64,000 bases of DNA from Nostoc sp. ATCC 43529 (GCA_003326205.1 LWTK01000084.1:62001-126000), one strand, 5' to 3'; counted from the first letter of the stretch, positions 25,275 through 34,905 are shown. The notes: generated by a model not told the origin, from the sequence alone. Numbers and translations: made by a program.

Positions 25275-25418
25275 TTTTTTGGTTAGAGTTTTCAATTCTT
25301 CTTAATAGTGAATTAAGTTAATTATTTATTAGGATAGTATACTAACACAATGTGGTGCTATTACCCCAAAGCTTATTGATGGTGGTTAAGTAGTTACTAC
25401 TTTGATCGAGGAACTGAC

Positions 25419-27845
25419 GTGGGGAAGCTGACCTCCTGGTTCAAACCAAGACCAACTAATTTAAGTGGCTCTAACAAGGAACCACGATTGCCACCTGGTA
25501 ATCATCATCAACACGAGGAATCCGCAACGTATGAAAGCTTACCACCAGCACATGTGCCACAGGCGAGGCAGTTACTGAGCAAAATGAAAATTTTACCATC
25601 AAGAATGAAGGCCGAACGGGCAACTAGGAATAAACCAATCTATCGTCGGATCTGGTTTTGGGCAGGCCTGGGTGTGGGTGGTGGGATACTTGCCTCGATC
25701 TATGGGGTCAGTGAAATAGATCGCACCTTGCCAGATCAAACCGAACTCAATGCCGTTGTCAGAGAACAAACACTGACCATCAAAGCTGCGGACGGTACCA
25801 TATTACAACAACAAGGTGAAGCCACTAGAGAACAGCTAAAGCTAGAGCAAATACCAGATAATTTAAAAAAAGCTTTTATAGCCTCAGAAGATAGAAGATT
25901 TCAGCAACACAACGGAATCGATGCTCAAGGGATTCTCAGAGCGGGTTTGAATAATTTGCGATCGCAAGGTGTGGTAGAAGGTGGTAGCACCATCACCCAA
26001 CAGCTAGCCAGGATTCTGTTTTTGAAACAAGAGCAGACAATCTGGCGCAAACTCAAGGAAATTCGGCTAGCACAAAAAATCGAGTCAGAATTAACCAAGG
26101 ATCAAATTCTAGAGCGCTACCTCAACCTGGTTTATTTGGGAGCTGGGGCTTATGGCGTCGCGGATGCTTCCTGGGTATACTTTAGTAAATCCCCAGATAA
26201 ACTTTCTTTAGCCGAAATGGCTACGATTGCTGGACTAGCTCCTGCACCTAGCTTATACGCCCCAGATAAAAATCCAGCAGTTGCCAAACAGCGGCGCAAC
26301 CTGGTATTAATGCGGATGCAGGAAGAAAAATTTATTACGCAAGAACAAAGGCAGGCAGCCGCCCAAGAACCACTAACCCTGAAAACCAGTTTACCCAAAC
26401 GAGTGCAAGTAGAGTCACCCTACTTTACTACCTACATCCAGAAAGAATTACCCAAGTACGTTCCTGCTGATGTATTGTCCACCGGAGGTTTAGTAGTGGA
26501 AACTACCCTCAACCCCACTTGGCAGAAAGCAGCAGAAGAAGCAGTAGCCAAAACCCTGCGAAATCAGGGACGCTGGGAGAACTTTAAAGAAGCGGCAATG
26601 GTCGCCATCGATCCCCGCAACGGCCAAATCAAGGCAATGGTTGGGGGAAAAGACTTTGGCAAAAACCAATTTAATCGCGTTACCCAAGCACAGCGGCAAC
26701 CAGGATCGACATTTAAAGGATTTGTTTACGCAACTGCGATCGCCAGCGGTAAAAGCCCCTACGATACCTACCAGGATGCACCCTTTGTAGTAGACGGCTA
26801 CGAACCGAAAAACTATAGTGAAAGCTTCCGCGGCTCGATGAGCATGAGGGATGCCCTCACCCGTTCTACTAATATCGTTGCAGTGAAGGTGTTGATTGAC
26901 GTAGGTTTTAAGCCAGCCATTAAACTAGCCCATGATATGGGGATTAAATCTGAACTTAAGCCTACTTATTCCCTAGCTCTCGGCTCGAATGAAGTTAATC
27001 TCCTGGAATTGACCAGCGCCTACGGCAGTTTTGCCACCCAAGGATTGCACACAGAGCCTCATGGTATCACCCGGATCGTTAACCGCCAAGGCAAAGTGAT
27101 TTGGTCAGCTAATTTTCAATCAAAACGGGTTCTTGATGCTGACAGCGCTGCTATCATGACTTGGATGCTACGCAACGTCGTGGAAGCCGGGACTGGTGGC
27201 GCCGCCCAATTACGTGATAGACCAGTTGCTGGGAAGACCGGCACCTCCGATGAAGCCCGCGATTTATGGTTTATTGGTTACATTCCCCAAATGGTGACAG
27301 GAGTTTGGCTAGGTAACGATAACAACCGCCCTACATACGGCAGCAGCGGTAGCGCCGCTTACACCTGGCACGAGTTCATGGAAAAAGCCGTGGAAGGAAT
27401 GGCTGTAGAAAAGTTTCCCAAACGACCAAAATTAGAAGGTCGCAAAGGCACCATCAAAGCACAGTCAATTAAACCCAGACAAGTGCTCAATCGCTCTATT
27501 TCCTCTAATGATGATCAATCAGAACGGGAAAGTTATAGAAATTCTGAAGATAACAGTGGTTCATCTAGAAGGCGTAGAAGCAGAAGGAGATATTCTCAAG
27601 AAGAACAATCAAGCACTGACTATACCCCAAGACGGAGAAGACGTTATCGCAGCAGTGAAGAATCAAATTCTAGTAACTCTTCTTCAGAGTCATCTCGTCC
27701 ACGCCGCCGCTATAGAAGAGTAGAATCAGATTCTCCCCCACCTCGAAGAACTCGGCGATCCTCATCTCCCGCCAACAGTTCCGGTTCTTCAGGTTCTTCA
27801 TCATCACAACCATCGTGGCGAGATAGGCTGAGACCTTCTCAGTAA
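25419..27845 (+). CDS. Class A penicillin-binding protein (PBP1A-type) with basic Ser/Arg-rich tail
   Basis: The 808-residue protein has a cytoplasmic N-terminus, a membrane anchor (about 72-92), a GT51 glycosyltransferase domain with E157 in SEDRRFQQHNGID and GGSTITQQLARILF, and a transpeptidase domain with S430 in PGSTFKGF, the SxN motif TRSTNIV and K606 in GKTGTSDEARDLWF. It polymerises and cross-links peptidoglycan in the periplasm. The last 150 or so residues are low complexity, Arg/Ser-rich (RRRRSRRRYS), as in other cyanobacterial PBP1 proteins; they may bind the wall or anionic polymers. The start is GTG 25419, with GAGGAA seven bases upstream. Several paralogues are normally present in one genome, so I give no gene symbol. 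Confidence 0.9.
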   Translation: MGKLTSWFKPRPTNLSGSNKEPRLPPGNHHQHEESATYESLPPAHVPQARQLLSKMKILPSRMKAERATRNKPIYRRIWFWAGLGVGGGILASIYGVSEIDRTLPDQTELNAVVREQTLTIKAADGTILQQQGEATREQLKLEQIPDNLKKAFIASEDRRFQQHNGIDAQGILRAGLNNLRSQGVVEGGSTITQQLARILFLKQEQTIWRKLKEIRLAQKIESELTKDQILERYLNLVYLGAGAYGVADASWVYFSKSPDKLSLAEMATIAGLAPAPSLYAPDKNPAVAKQRRNLVLMRMQEEKFITQEQRQAAAQEPLTLKTSLPKRVQVESPYFTTYIQKELPKYVPADVLSTGGLVVETTLNPTWQKAAEEAVAKTLRNQGRWENFKEAAMVAIDPRNGQIKAMVGGKDFGKNQFNRVTQAQRQPGSTFKGFVYATAIASGKSPYDTYQDAPFVVDGYEPKNYSESFRGSMSMRDALTRSTNIVAVKVLIDVGFKPAIKLAHDMGIKSELKPTYSLALGSNEVNLLELTSAYGSFATQGLHTEPHGITRIVNRQGKVIWSANFQSKRVLDADSAAIMTWMLRNVVEAGTGGAAQLRDRPVAGKTGTSDEARDLWFIGYIPQMVTGVWLGNDNNRPTYGSSGSAAYTWHEFMEKAVEGMAVEKFPKRPKLEGRKGTIKAQSIKPRQVLNRSISSNDDQSERESYRNSEDNSGSSRRRRSRRRYSQEEQSSTDYTPRRRRRYRSSEESNSSNSSSESSRPRRRYRRVESDSPPPRRTRRSSSPANSSGSSGSSSSQPSWRDRLRPSQ

Positions 27846-27855
27846 TTGGGAATGG

Positions 27856-27941
27856 GGCAGGAGGCAGGAGGCAGGAGGCAGGAGGCAGGAGGCAGGAGGA
27901 TGGATTCTTCATTTTGAATTTTGAATTTTGAATTTTGAATT
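27856..27941. repeat. Two adjacent heptamer tandem repeats
   Basis: About six GCAGGAG units (27856-27900) are followed by TTTTGAA units (about 27911-27940). Both have a 7-bp period, like STRR repeats. They follow the penicillin-binding protein stop by about 10 bp. Confidence 0.75.
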
Positions 27942-28068
27942 GTTTATCTCCCCATGCCCCTCTTCCCTCTGCAAGATCGAGTTGCTCAAACTACAGGGGG
28001 ATGTTAGGTGATACGCTGATTTTATATTGTCTTAAAAATAGTATTACCTGACCTTGGAGAACATAACC

Positions 28069-28296
28069 ATGCATTTATTGATGCAAACAGCAGCACAAGC
28101 CGCAGCAAATAGTCCTCATTTCCCCTACGCTTTTACCTTGGTGTATGTCGTTGGTTTTATAGCTGCTGTCACCATTGGTTCAATAGCTTGGTACAACTCA
28201 AAACGCCCCGCAGGTTGGGAAAGTAAAGAGCGTCCTGATTTTGTGCCTAAGGTTAATAAAGAAGAAACTCCGGGTCTGGGTGAACCGAAGTCATAA
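28069..28296 (+). CDS. psb35: Small single-span membrane protein, probable photosystem II assembly protein Psb35
   Basis: The 75-residue protein has one hydrophobic helix (YAFTLVYVVGFIAAVTIGSI, about 21-40) and then the strongly conserved WYNSKRPAGWESKERPDFVP and a polar tail. I recognise this C-terminal motif as that of the cyanobacterial protein called Psb35 (CP47-module and high-light-inducible protein partner in Synechocystis), from memory rather than by search, so the symbol is moderate confidence. ATG 28069 is chosen because TTGGAGA, which would be the earlier TTG start, contains the GGAG ribosome-binding site. Location would be the thylakoid membrane. Alternative: another conserved cyanobacterial thylakoid mini-protein. 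Confidence 0.6.
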   Translation: MHLLMQTAAQAAANSPHFPYAFTLVYVVGFIAAVTIGSIAWYNSKRPAGWESKERPDFVPKVNKEETPGLGEPKS

Positions 28297-28310
28297 ACAG
28301 TGATGAGAAT

Positions 28311-28355
28311 GAGTGATGAGTGATGAGTGATGAGTGATGAGTGCTGAGTGCTGAG
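28311..28355. repeat. STRR-type heptamer repeat (GAGTGAT/GAGTGCT)
   Basis: About six 7-bp units right after the Psb35-like gene, between convergent genes. The following CTCCCAACTCCCAACTCATAACTC is the rough complement, so the region can fold on itself. Confidence 0.75.
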
Positions 28356-28413
28356 TTAAAAAACTCCCAACTCCCAACTCATAACTCCTTAACTCATAAC
28401 TCTAAATTCTCTG

Positions 28414-28836
28414 TTAGTTTTGAACTTCAACCCAACGGCGGTAAAGTTTTTGAATTTGTTTGAGAAGCTGAGTGTGGGCCGGTTGGGCTAACGCATTCGG
28501 CTTTGTTATATCTTGCAATTCGGTCAGGAGTCTAGCTTCTTCGATCGCAACATCGCCGTCGCTGTAAATTAAGCCACTGATGGCTTCAATTAGATTTTCA
28601 CAATCTTCAAGGCTAGGGCGATCGCCTAAATACTCCCTAACCCACTCATAGCACTCTTTTGGCTGTACGGGAACTAACTCGTACAGCCAAGGTTTAATTT
28701 CTGGGTCGCTAGCCAAACCTTTAGCTTGAGCTATTTCGCGTAGATATTGCCGTTCCTCTGGTTGAATTCTGCCATCGAGCCAAGCGGCTCCAATCAGGAT
28801 TTTAACTAAGTTTTTCACATTGGAATGGGTAACCAT
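28414..28836 (-). CDS. TerB-like (tellurite resistance TerB family) protein
   Basis: The 140-residue all-helical protein has the TerB pattern: a first helix with KILIGAAWLDGRIQPEERQY, where the Asp/Glu cluster is the proposed metal site, and a second half with LIYSDGDVAIEEARLLTEL repeating that pattern. TerB proteins are linked to membrane-associated stress responses, but single-copy cyanobacterial members have no assigned role. The start ATG 28836 follows GGAGG by five bases, which fixes it. It lies 57 bp downstream of rsmB on the same strand and could be co-transcribed with it. Confidence 0.75.
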   Translation of the reverse strand: MVTHSNVKNLVKILIGAAWLDGRIQPEERQYLREIAQAKGLASDPEIKPWLYELVPVQPKECYEWVREYLGDRPSLEDCENLIEAISGLIYSDGDVAIEEARLLTELQDITKPNALAQPAHTQLLKQIQKLYRRWVEVQN

Positions 28837-28893
28837 TGTTGCCTCCTCTGGTAGATTCTGGCTTCAACCAAATCGTACAATCCCAAACAGTAT

Positions 28894-30360
28894 TCACTCG
28901 GAATTATTGGTTTTTCTTAAGCGCACCATAAAAAAGCCATCCATGTCCTCTCGATGAGGCCAGATTTTAAACCAGCCTTCAGATGTAGTACGTGCCAAAT
29001 CCGGGAACTCAAGGCTGCTAGGAGACTCAATTTGCCAATCAGGTGACTCAGCTAAAAATGCTGAAATCACTTGTTCATTTTCTGCTGGATGTAGCGTACA
29101 AGTGGCATAAACTAGTACGCCACCAGGTTTGACAAAAGTGGATGTATGTGATAATAGTTCTTGTTGAAGCAATGAAAGTTCTCGGACAGATTCTGGTGTC
29201 TGTCGCCAACGAGCATCAGCGTGACGGTGCATAGTTCCCAAGCCAGAACAGGGAGCATCGAGTAATACGCGGTCTGCGGTGTTTTGAAATTGGGTAAAAT
29301 TACGGCTATCGCCGATGCAAATTTGAATAGATTTTAAATTTAGGCGTTGAGAGTTTTCTTGGAGTTTGCGAAGACGAGAAGAAGTGCGATCGCAAGCCCA
29401 AATTTTCCCTTTATCTTGCATTAACTCAGCGATGTGAGTTGTTTTACCCCCTGGCGCAGCACAAGCATCAATAATCACCTCACCTGGTTGTGGGTCAAGT
29501 AAATGGCTTACCAATTGAGCGCTGCTATCTTGTACAGTCCACCAACCTTCTCGGAAACCAGGTAATTTTTGAATTGACCCAGGACTACTGATTAATCGTA
29601 GTGCTTGTGGCAAATGACGAATGCGCCTCACCAAAACACCAGCAGATTGCAACGCCGCCTCAACTTCTTCCATTGAAGTGCGAAGCGGGTTGATACGCAA
29701 ATCGATTGTTGGTGACTGGTTCATCCATTCACACAGCTGTTCTGTCTCCGTCAAACCCAATTGTTCTAACCAAACTTCAATAATCCAATCAGGAAAACTG
29801 TGTAAAATCCCCAGCCGTTCCACTGGGTTTTCTGGGAGTTGTAGAGATGAAGAAGACGCGGAGAGTGGGAGACGCGGGGACGCGGGGAAAGAATTCTCCG
29901 TGTCTCTATGGTGTCGCTGTGTCTCCGTATTCTCTTTCTCTATGTCCCCGCGTCCCCGCGTCCCCGCGTCCTCTCCCCCTTTCCTGAGATACTGGCGTAA
30001 TAGGCCGTTAACAAAACCTGTGAGTCCAGAAAAACTGTTTTCTTTGGCTAGTTGGACGGTGGTGTTAACAGCAGCTGAAGGGGGAATACGCTCTTGATAT
30101 CGCAGTTGGTATAAGCCCAAATGTAGGATTGTGCGGAGGTCTTTTGGTTGTTGGTGAGATTTTTTTTGGGCGAGTTGGTCAATGAGAGTATCTAGGGTGC
30201 GTTGTCTTCTGACACTGCCATAAACTAATTCTGTCACTAGACGGCGATCGCTATCAGCCAAACTAACTTTTTGCAGCACTCTGTCTAAGGCAACATCAAC
30301 ATAAGCCCCCTTGTGAACATCTCGTAGGGCGATAAAAGCTACTTGACGGGCATTTGTCAT
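28894..30360 (-). CDS. rsmB: 16S rRNA (cytosine(967)-C(5))-methyltransferase with repeat insertion
   Basis: The 488-residue protein has the N-terminal NusB-like domain (about 1-130: ARQVAFIALRDVHKGAYVD to VNGLLRQYLRK) and the SAM methyltransferase domain with DACAAPGGKTTHIAELM, the LDAPCSGLGT motif (C371) and the TC motif YATCTLHP (C421), both catalytic Cys of the m5C family. It methylates C967 of 16S rRNA before ribosome assembly. About 45 residues between the two domains (GGEDAGTRGRG... to FPASPRLPLSASSS) are encoded by a GC-rich dispersed repeat and are not expected in the family. The insertion is in a linker, so the enzyme is probably active. Confidence 0.9.
   Translation of the reverse strand: MTNARQVAFIALRDVHKGAYVDVALDRVLQKVSLADSDRRLVTELVYGSVRRQRTLDTLIDQLAQKKSHQQPKDLRTILHLGLYQLRYQERIPPSAAVNTTVQLAKENSFSGLTGFVNGLLRQYLRKGGEDAGTRGRGDIEKENTETQRHHRDTENSFPASPRLPLSASSSSLQLPENPVERLGILHSFPDWIIEVWLEQLGLTETEQLCEWMNQSPTIDLRINPLRTSMEEVEAALQSAGVLVRRIRHLPQALRLISSPGSIQKLPGFREGWWTVQDSSAQLVSHLLDPQPGEVIIDACAAPGGKTTHIAELMQDKGKIWACDRTSSRLRKLQENSQRLNLKSIQICIGDSRNFTQFQNTADRVLLDAPCSGLGTMHRHADARWRQTPESVRELSLLQQELLSHTSTFVKPGGVLVYATCTLHPAENEQVISAFLAESPDWQIESPSSLEFPDLARTTSEGWFKIWPHREDMDGFFMVRLRKTNNSE
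29846..29985. repeat. GC-rich dispersed repeat lying in frame inside rsmB
   Basis: GACGCGGAGAGTGGGAGACG at one end and CCCCGCGTCCCCGCGTCC at the other, with an AT-richer middle. Same family as 7818-7980, 45849-46020 and 56395-56440. The coding strand reads through without a stop and gives peptides closely matching those of the kinase insertion. Confidence 0.8.
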
Positions 30361-30512
30361 CTAGACACAAATCAGGAGTCATGAGGCTTTTGTATTCTAA
30401 CTCCTCACTCAGTCAATTTTAGATTTTGGATTTGGGATTTTAGATTGAAGAAAAAATCCCAAATCCAAAATCAAATCACTCTTGTACAGACGCCGATTCA
30501 TCGCGTCTCTTC

Positions 30513-31967
30513 CTATCGAGGCATATACGGGTCTACGCTAGCGATTTCAAATTCACAGGCTCTAGAAACCACTTCTGGCGGTAATTTACCAAAGGTAATT
30601 AATGGTAAATAATTGGGTTTCGCTATGAGTTCTTTTGCTAATAAGAACCCAGTAATTGTCCAAGTTTGATATTTTCTGGCTTGTTTGCCAATTAGTCGCC
30701 CCTTCTTACCGTCGTAATACTCTGGCCATTCATCTTCACACAGGCGTGCTTGGGCAATTTCAATCGCTCTTTGTGCAAGACTTGTTCTCTTGGTTTTTAT
30801 CGCCGCTGCTGCCAACATCCACATTAAGACTGGCCAACTACCTGCATTGTGATATGACCAAGGTATATTTTTCGGGTCGCATCCAGTCACAATTCTGTAT
30901 TCTTCATCTTCTAAAGCTGGAAAACAGATTTTCATCGGCATATCTCCCACCAAGTCATCCCATCGTTCCTCAATGAGAGTCATAATTGCTTGTGACTGTT
31001 CTTCGGTAGCTAAATCAGAAACGATTGCCATCAAGTTTCCCACTGCAAAGAAGCGAGTATCTAGCTGCGACGGGCCAACATTACCTGCTAAATAACCGCC
31101 TTTTTTAGGCAGCCATTTATCTAATTCATAATAGGGAATTGAGTCTACATATATATTGAATAAATTGACGGCGGCTTTGCCATATTCTTCACTTTTGAAG
31201 CGATAAATTGCATTCAGACGATTAATATCTATCCAATAATGTTGGCGAATGTGGGCACACAACAAAGGCAAGCGGTTATCAATGGCGACAACAATATCTT
31301 GATTACCTTGACAAATCAGCAGTTCGCGAGATGCACGCAAGGCTGTGTAAAAGAGAACTTGTAGTTCTAAAGGATGGCCATAAATACCCATACGACGGTC
31401 AATCATACAGGCGCCATCTGGAACTAACAGCGTTGGGTACATATCAAAACGATTCGCCAAACAAATCTCCATGATTAACCTGATACCATTTTGGAATTCA
31501 GGCTGATGAGCTAGAGAAAAATCTTCTGTGGCGACTACATAAGCACGCAATAAAATAATCCACCATAGACAAGAATCAACTGGTGTAACTCTGGCGATCG
31601 CATGTTCCCCAAAATCGGCTTCTAAATACTCTTGCCCATTTTCTGATAATACTTTAAAGCTAGCTGGAATTAATCCTCGACCAGGCTTATAGGCATCTAA
31701 CGCTCTTTCTTTAGGCTGTAACTTTAAGGTTTCTTCTAAGAAATTGCGAACAATATCTGCTCTACCTTTGAGCAAAAAAATTAGAGCCGACGAAACAAAA
31801 TCTCGAATAAAGCACTGGTCATAATTGAGAGCCTCTACAGAAAAATCATAAGCGGCTACCGTGCCGACGGGGCGTCCTTGATAGTAAATAATTGACTTTT
31901 CTAGCGCTTTCCACGCTTCTGTTACTTCTTTTGAATTTTCAGTAGATTTTAATTCGTTTAATTGCAT
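30513..31967 (-). CDS. Alkaline/neutral invertase (GH100)
   Basis: The 484-residue protein shows GH100 neutral invertase signatures throughout: ALNYDQCFIRDFVSSALIFL early (with the catalytic Asp region), DAYKPGRGLIPASFKV, RVTPVDSCLWWIILLRAYV, MIDRRMGIYGHPLELQVLF, and SYHNAGSWPVLMW and KYQTWTITGFLLAKEL towards the C-terminus. Characterised Anabaena/Nostoc homologues (InvA, InvB) hydrolyse sucrose to glucose and fructose in the cytoplasm and control carbon supply between vegetative cells and heterocysts. I cannot decide between InvA and InvB by eye. No signal peptide. The gene stands alone with 613 bp upstream. Confidence 0.9.
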   Translation of the reverse strand: MQLNELKSTENSKEVTEAWKALEKSIIYYQGRPVGTVAAYDFSVEALNYDQCFIRDFVSSALIFLLKGRADIVRNFLEETLKLQPKERALDAYKPGRGLIPASFKVLSENGQEYLEADFGEHAIARVTPVDSCLWWIILLRAYVVATEDFSLAHQPEFQNGIRLIMEICLANRFDMYPTLLVPDGACMIDRRMGIYGHPLELQVLFYTALRASRELLICQGNQDIVVAIDNRLPLLCAHIRQHYWIDINRLNAIYRFKSEEYGKAAVNLFNIYVDSIPYYELDKWLPKKGGYLAGNVGPSQLDTRFFAVGNLMAIVSDLATEEQSQAIMTLIEERWDDLVGDMPMKICFPALEDEEYRIVTGCDPKNIPWSYHNAGSWPVLMWMLAAAAIKTKRTSLAQRAIEIAQARLCEDEWPEYYDGKKGRLIGKQARKYQTWTITGFLLAKELIAKPNYLPLITFGKLPPEVVSRACEFEIASVDPYMPR

Positions 31968-32580
31968 CGCCAGAATAACTCCATTTGGGTTGTAAATTTG
32001 TGGTAGATGCGTCTTCGTTGATTATTTTTGCTATTCTCAGCATAACAAAAACACATTTTTGAATAGCAAATATAATTCCGTAAATTGCTTGCATATTAAC
32101 TAACAAATCTGCTGAGAAATATGCAATGTTGATAGTTAATTTCCTTCTAATCAATTATTCTTTCGATGAATTACGATTCTTCTTCACCGTCAGTAGTAAT
32201 TTGATTTATCAAACAGTCACATAAGATATATTTTTAGATTATTTATGTTTCCGTTTTGATATCCGGAATCTTTGTTTTACCAAACAAAAACATAACTCCA
32301 GTGCTGTTTAAAGTTTGCGTGAAGTTAATACTAGTTGCGGTATTTTTACTGAATTAGGATTAGTTTTTGACACTAAAAAGTCAGATTATTCCCCCATAAC
32401 ATAATAATTTATAACGTTTTGTCATAATATGCAAGACAAAAGGTAAAACAATTTAATATGTCAATACATCCGGGGGGCTATATATCTTACCCTATCGATA
32501 GATAATATGCGGTGCTTGTGGAAGTCAAGCGAAAAAAAGCGAAGTAAACATTATGGTGTCAGCTTAATTCAGTTGGTAGC
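31968..32580. other. Gene-free spacer, 613 bp
   Basis: AT-rich with no ORF, recognisable RNA or clear terminator; it contains a C/G-rich spot CATCCGGGGGGC near 32468. It separates the invertase from the accessory island that follows and should carry the invertase promoter. Confidence 0.5.
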
Positions 32581-34365
32581 TTATTTAGCAAAGTTTATAT
32601 GATTTTGAGTGTTCAATTGTTTTTCAAACTCTTTATAAGCTTGATTAATTGCTTGCATTGAGGCTTTTGCACTTACACAAGTGTTGACATCAGGATGATA
32701 CAATCTGGCTAATCGATGATAGGCAAATTTGACAACATTGGCATCATCACTCTGATTTACACCTAATATTTCCCACCATTCCCCTGATAATACAGCGTCG
32801 AGTTCCAAGTTATTAAAGGTTTGGATCTGACTCCAGATTTTAATGCTCCCGCCATTACCACCACTTAAGAGCGTGCTGCCATCAGGACTGAAAGCAACAG
32901 GAGTACACCCAGAAAGAGTTTGTAGCAGTTTTCCAGTCTGTAGGTTCCAAAGTTTAATAATACCGTCTTGGCTGGCACTAGCGAGGGTTTTTCCATTGGG
33001 GCTGATGGCAACAGATAAAACTGCTGTTGAGTGTCCAACTAAAGTCGTGAGTAATTCTCCAGTATGGAGATTCCAGAGTTTTATTGTGGCGTCTGTGCTA
33101 CCACTAATCAAAGTTTGACTATCAGGACTGATAGTAACTGTATTCACTGCTGCTAAATGTTCAGTGAAAATACAGCGCTGTTGCCAAGTTTTTAAATCCC
33201 AAAGTCTGATAGTTTTATCAGTGCTAGCACTTGCAAGAGTTGTGTTGTCGGGACTGATGGCGACAGACAAAACTCCATCTGAGTGTCCATTCAAAGTGCG
33301 TTTTAATGTTCTTGTATAACGTCCCCAAATTCTAATAGTTTTATCAGCACTACCACTAACTAATATTTTGCCGTCCGGGCTATATGCAACCGAATTAACA
33401 AAGCCATTATGACTGTAGGGAGAATTTAAATAAAATAATGTATCGAGATATTTTTTTGTGTCTATTTGCCAAGTGCTAATTTTGCGGTCAACACTGCCAC
33501 TTGCAATCTGCTGTCCATCGGGACTGATAGCAACAGATAAAACTGCCTCTGCTTGTCCAGAGAAAGTGTAAAGCCATTTTCCTGTTTTCAAGTTCCACAA
33601 ATTAACTTGTCTGTCATCACTGGCACTAACTAACGTGGTACCATCAGGACTCAGGGCGATCGCATTCACCGCCGCTAAGTGACCCTTGAGCGTGCGTACA
33701 CATCTCCAAGTTTCAGATAGCTGGGTTGTCAGAGATATTGTGTCTGATTCAATGTTTCCAGTAGAGGGTTTAGGGTTAACAAATTCTGATTTTTTCTTTA
33801 ATTGAGCTTTGAGTGCTTGTAACTCATCCTCAACTTCCAAAGCAGCAAATTTTTGGTTGAGATCCTCACCAGATAAAAATGCCTCTAATTCCATCACTGC
33901 TGCCGAATAGTAGTCCATCTGCAAGACTTTTTCTTCCATTCGCTCAAAAAGCTGTGCTGGAGTTTCCCTAATTTCAGATTCATCTAACAGCTTGGCAATA
34001 CCATAGGCGGCGAGTCCCACCACTGCACCAACTCCCGCCATCGGTACTGCGCCAATACCAAATGCCAGCCCTACTTTCGGTGCGACTAAACCCACACCAC
34101 CAACGACGCTATAAACGCCAGCACCGCCGACTGCACCAATTCCCATTGCACCAAAAGCAGCTGCATCTCCCTGTGCGATGGCTTTGAATGCACCATAAGC
34201 AGCTGCACCAGCCACAGCACCAGCACCAACTACAGGAGTTGCCCCAATACCAACCGCCCCAAATCCTCCGGCTAGTCCCATCCCACCTACAGCTGCGGAA
34301 ACACCAGCACCTGCTATACTTCCGCCAGCTATGAATGCTGCACCTGTTTTAGAGTTTTGTGTCAT
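32581..34365 (-). CDS. Glycine-zipper membrane / WD40 / J-domain fusion protein
   Basis: The 594-residue protein has three parts. Residues 1-125 are Gly/Ala-rich and hydrophobic with three repeated modules (GIGATPVVGAGAVAGAAAYG, GIGAVPMAGVGAVVGLAAYG), probably inserting into or onto a membrane. A linker (130-210) with a charged coiled coil follows. Residues about 212-510 form seven WD40 repeats, enough for one propeller. The end (about 530-585) is a J domain with YHRLARLYHPDVNT including the HPD motif that stimulates Hsp70 ATPase. GAGGAG lies 9 bases before ATG 34365. The fusion would bring DnaK to a membrane-bound WD40 scaffold. It is last in a minus-strand cluster with an HNH nuclease and two glycine-zipper mini-proteins. 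Function unknown. Confidence 0.85.
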   Translation of the reverse strand: MTQNSKTGAAFIAGGSIAGAGVSAAVGGMGLAGGFGAVGIGATPVVGAGAVAGAAAYGAFKAIAQGDAAAFGAMGIGAVGGAGVYSVVGGVGLVAPKVGLAFGIGAVPMAGVGAVVGLAAYGIAKLLDESEIRETPAQLFERMEEKVLQMDYYSAAVMELEAFLSGEDLNQKFAALEVEDELQALKAQLKKKSEFVNPKPSTGNIESDTISLTTQLSETWRCVRTLKGHLAAVNAIALSPDGTTLVSASDDRQVNLWNLKTGKWLYTFSGQAEAVLSVAISPDGQQIASGSVDRKISTWQIDTKKYLDTLFYLNSPYSHNGFVNSVAYSPDGKILVSGSADKTIRIWGRYTRTLKRTLNGHSDGVLSVAISPDNTTLASASTDKTIRLWDLKTWQQRCIFTEHLAAVNTVTISPDSQTLISGSTDATIKLWNLHTGELLTTLVGHSTAVLSVAISPNGKTLASASQDGIIKLWNLQTGKLLQTLSGCTPVAFSPDGSTLLSGGNGGSIKIWSQIQTFNNLELDAVLSGEWWEILGVNQSDDANVVKFAYHRLARLYHPDVNTCVSAKASMQAINQAYKEFEKQLNTQNHINFAK

Positions 34366-34530
34366 TGATTTTCGCTCCTCATCATTGAATTCAAGTTAGT
34401 TAAAGTTGAGAATTGGTAAATTTTTACTGATGCGAAATCAATAGTTGAAACCATTAAATAATGAAAGCCCCTTGGTAAATCCACCGCAGGGCTATTTATA
34501 AAATTGGAGGAAAATTTTACTCTTTAATAT

Positions 34531-34902
34531 CTAGCTACTCGCACCCTTGCCACGATTACACTTAAAACATAGCGTTTGCAAGTTACTCATATCATTACTG
34601 CCTCCTTTAGAGAAAGGTTTTTTATGGTCAACTTCTAGCGTGACTTCTGGTGGACTTTTACCACAAGAAACACATTTGTGACCGTCTCTTTGGAGAACTG
34701 TAAAACGAACAGATAGAGGAATATGGCGCGATCGCTTTTTTGTTCTCTGTTTGGGTTGAGATTGGAATTTGGTTACAGTCAGTTTTTTAGCCTTCGGTTT
34801 TACAGGTTTCTCATCTTTTTGACTGTTAACTTGATTAATTAAATCCCGAATTACACCCCGTACCAGTTTTTGAAATAGATTAGGAGGCTTGCTAGAAGTC
34901 AT
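34531..34902 (-). CDS. HNH endonuclease
   Basis: The 123-residue protein has a basic N-terminal region (Lys/Arg/Gln-rich, about 1-60) and a C-terminal HNH domain: RDGHKCVSCGKSPPEVTLEV, DHKKPFSKGGSNDMSNLQTL and CFKCNRGKG. The four Cys probably bind zinc, and the DH...N...H-like residues form the metal-dependent nuclease site. It starts three bases after the stop of the upstream glycine-zipper gene (TAA-TGG-ATG), so translation is likely coupled. HNH proteins of this type occur in defence and mobile elements. The basic N-terminus might bind DNA or RNA. The target is unknown. Confidence 0.88.
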   Translation of the reverse strand: MTSSKPPNLFQKLVRGVIRDLINQVNSQKDEKPVKPKAKKLTVTKFQSQPKQRTKKRSRHIPLSVRFTVLQRDGHKCVSCGKSPPEVTLEVDHKKPFSKGGSNDMSNLQTLCFKCNRGKGASS

Positions 34903-34905
34903 CCA

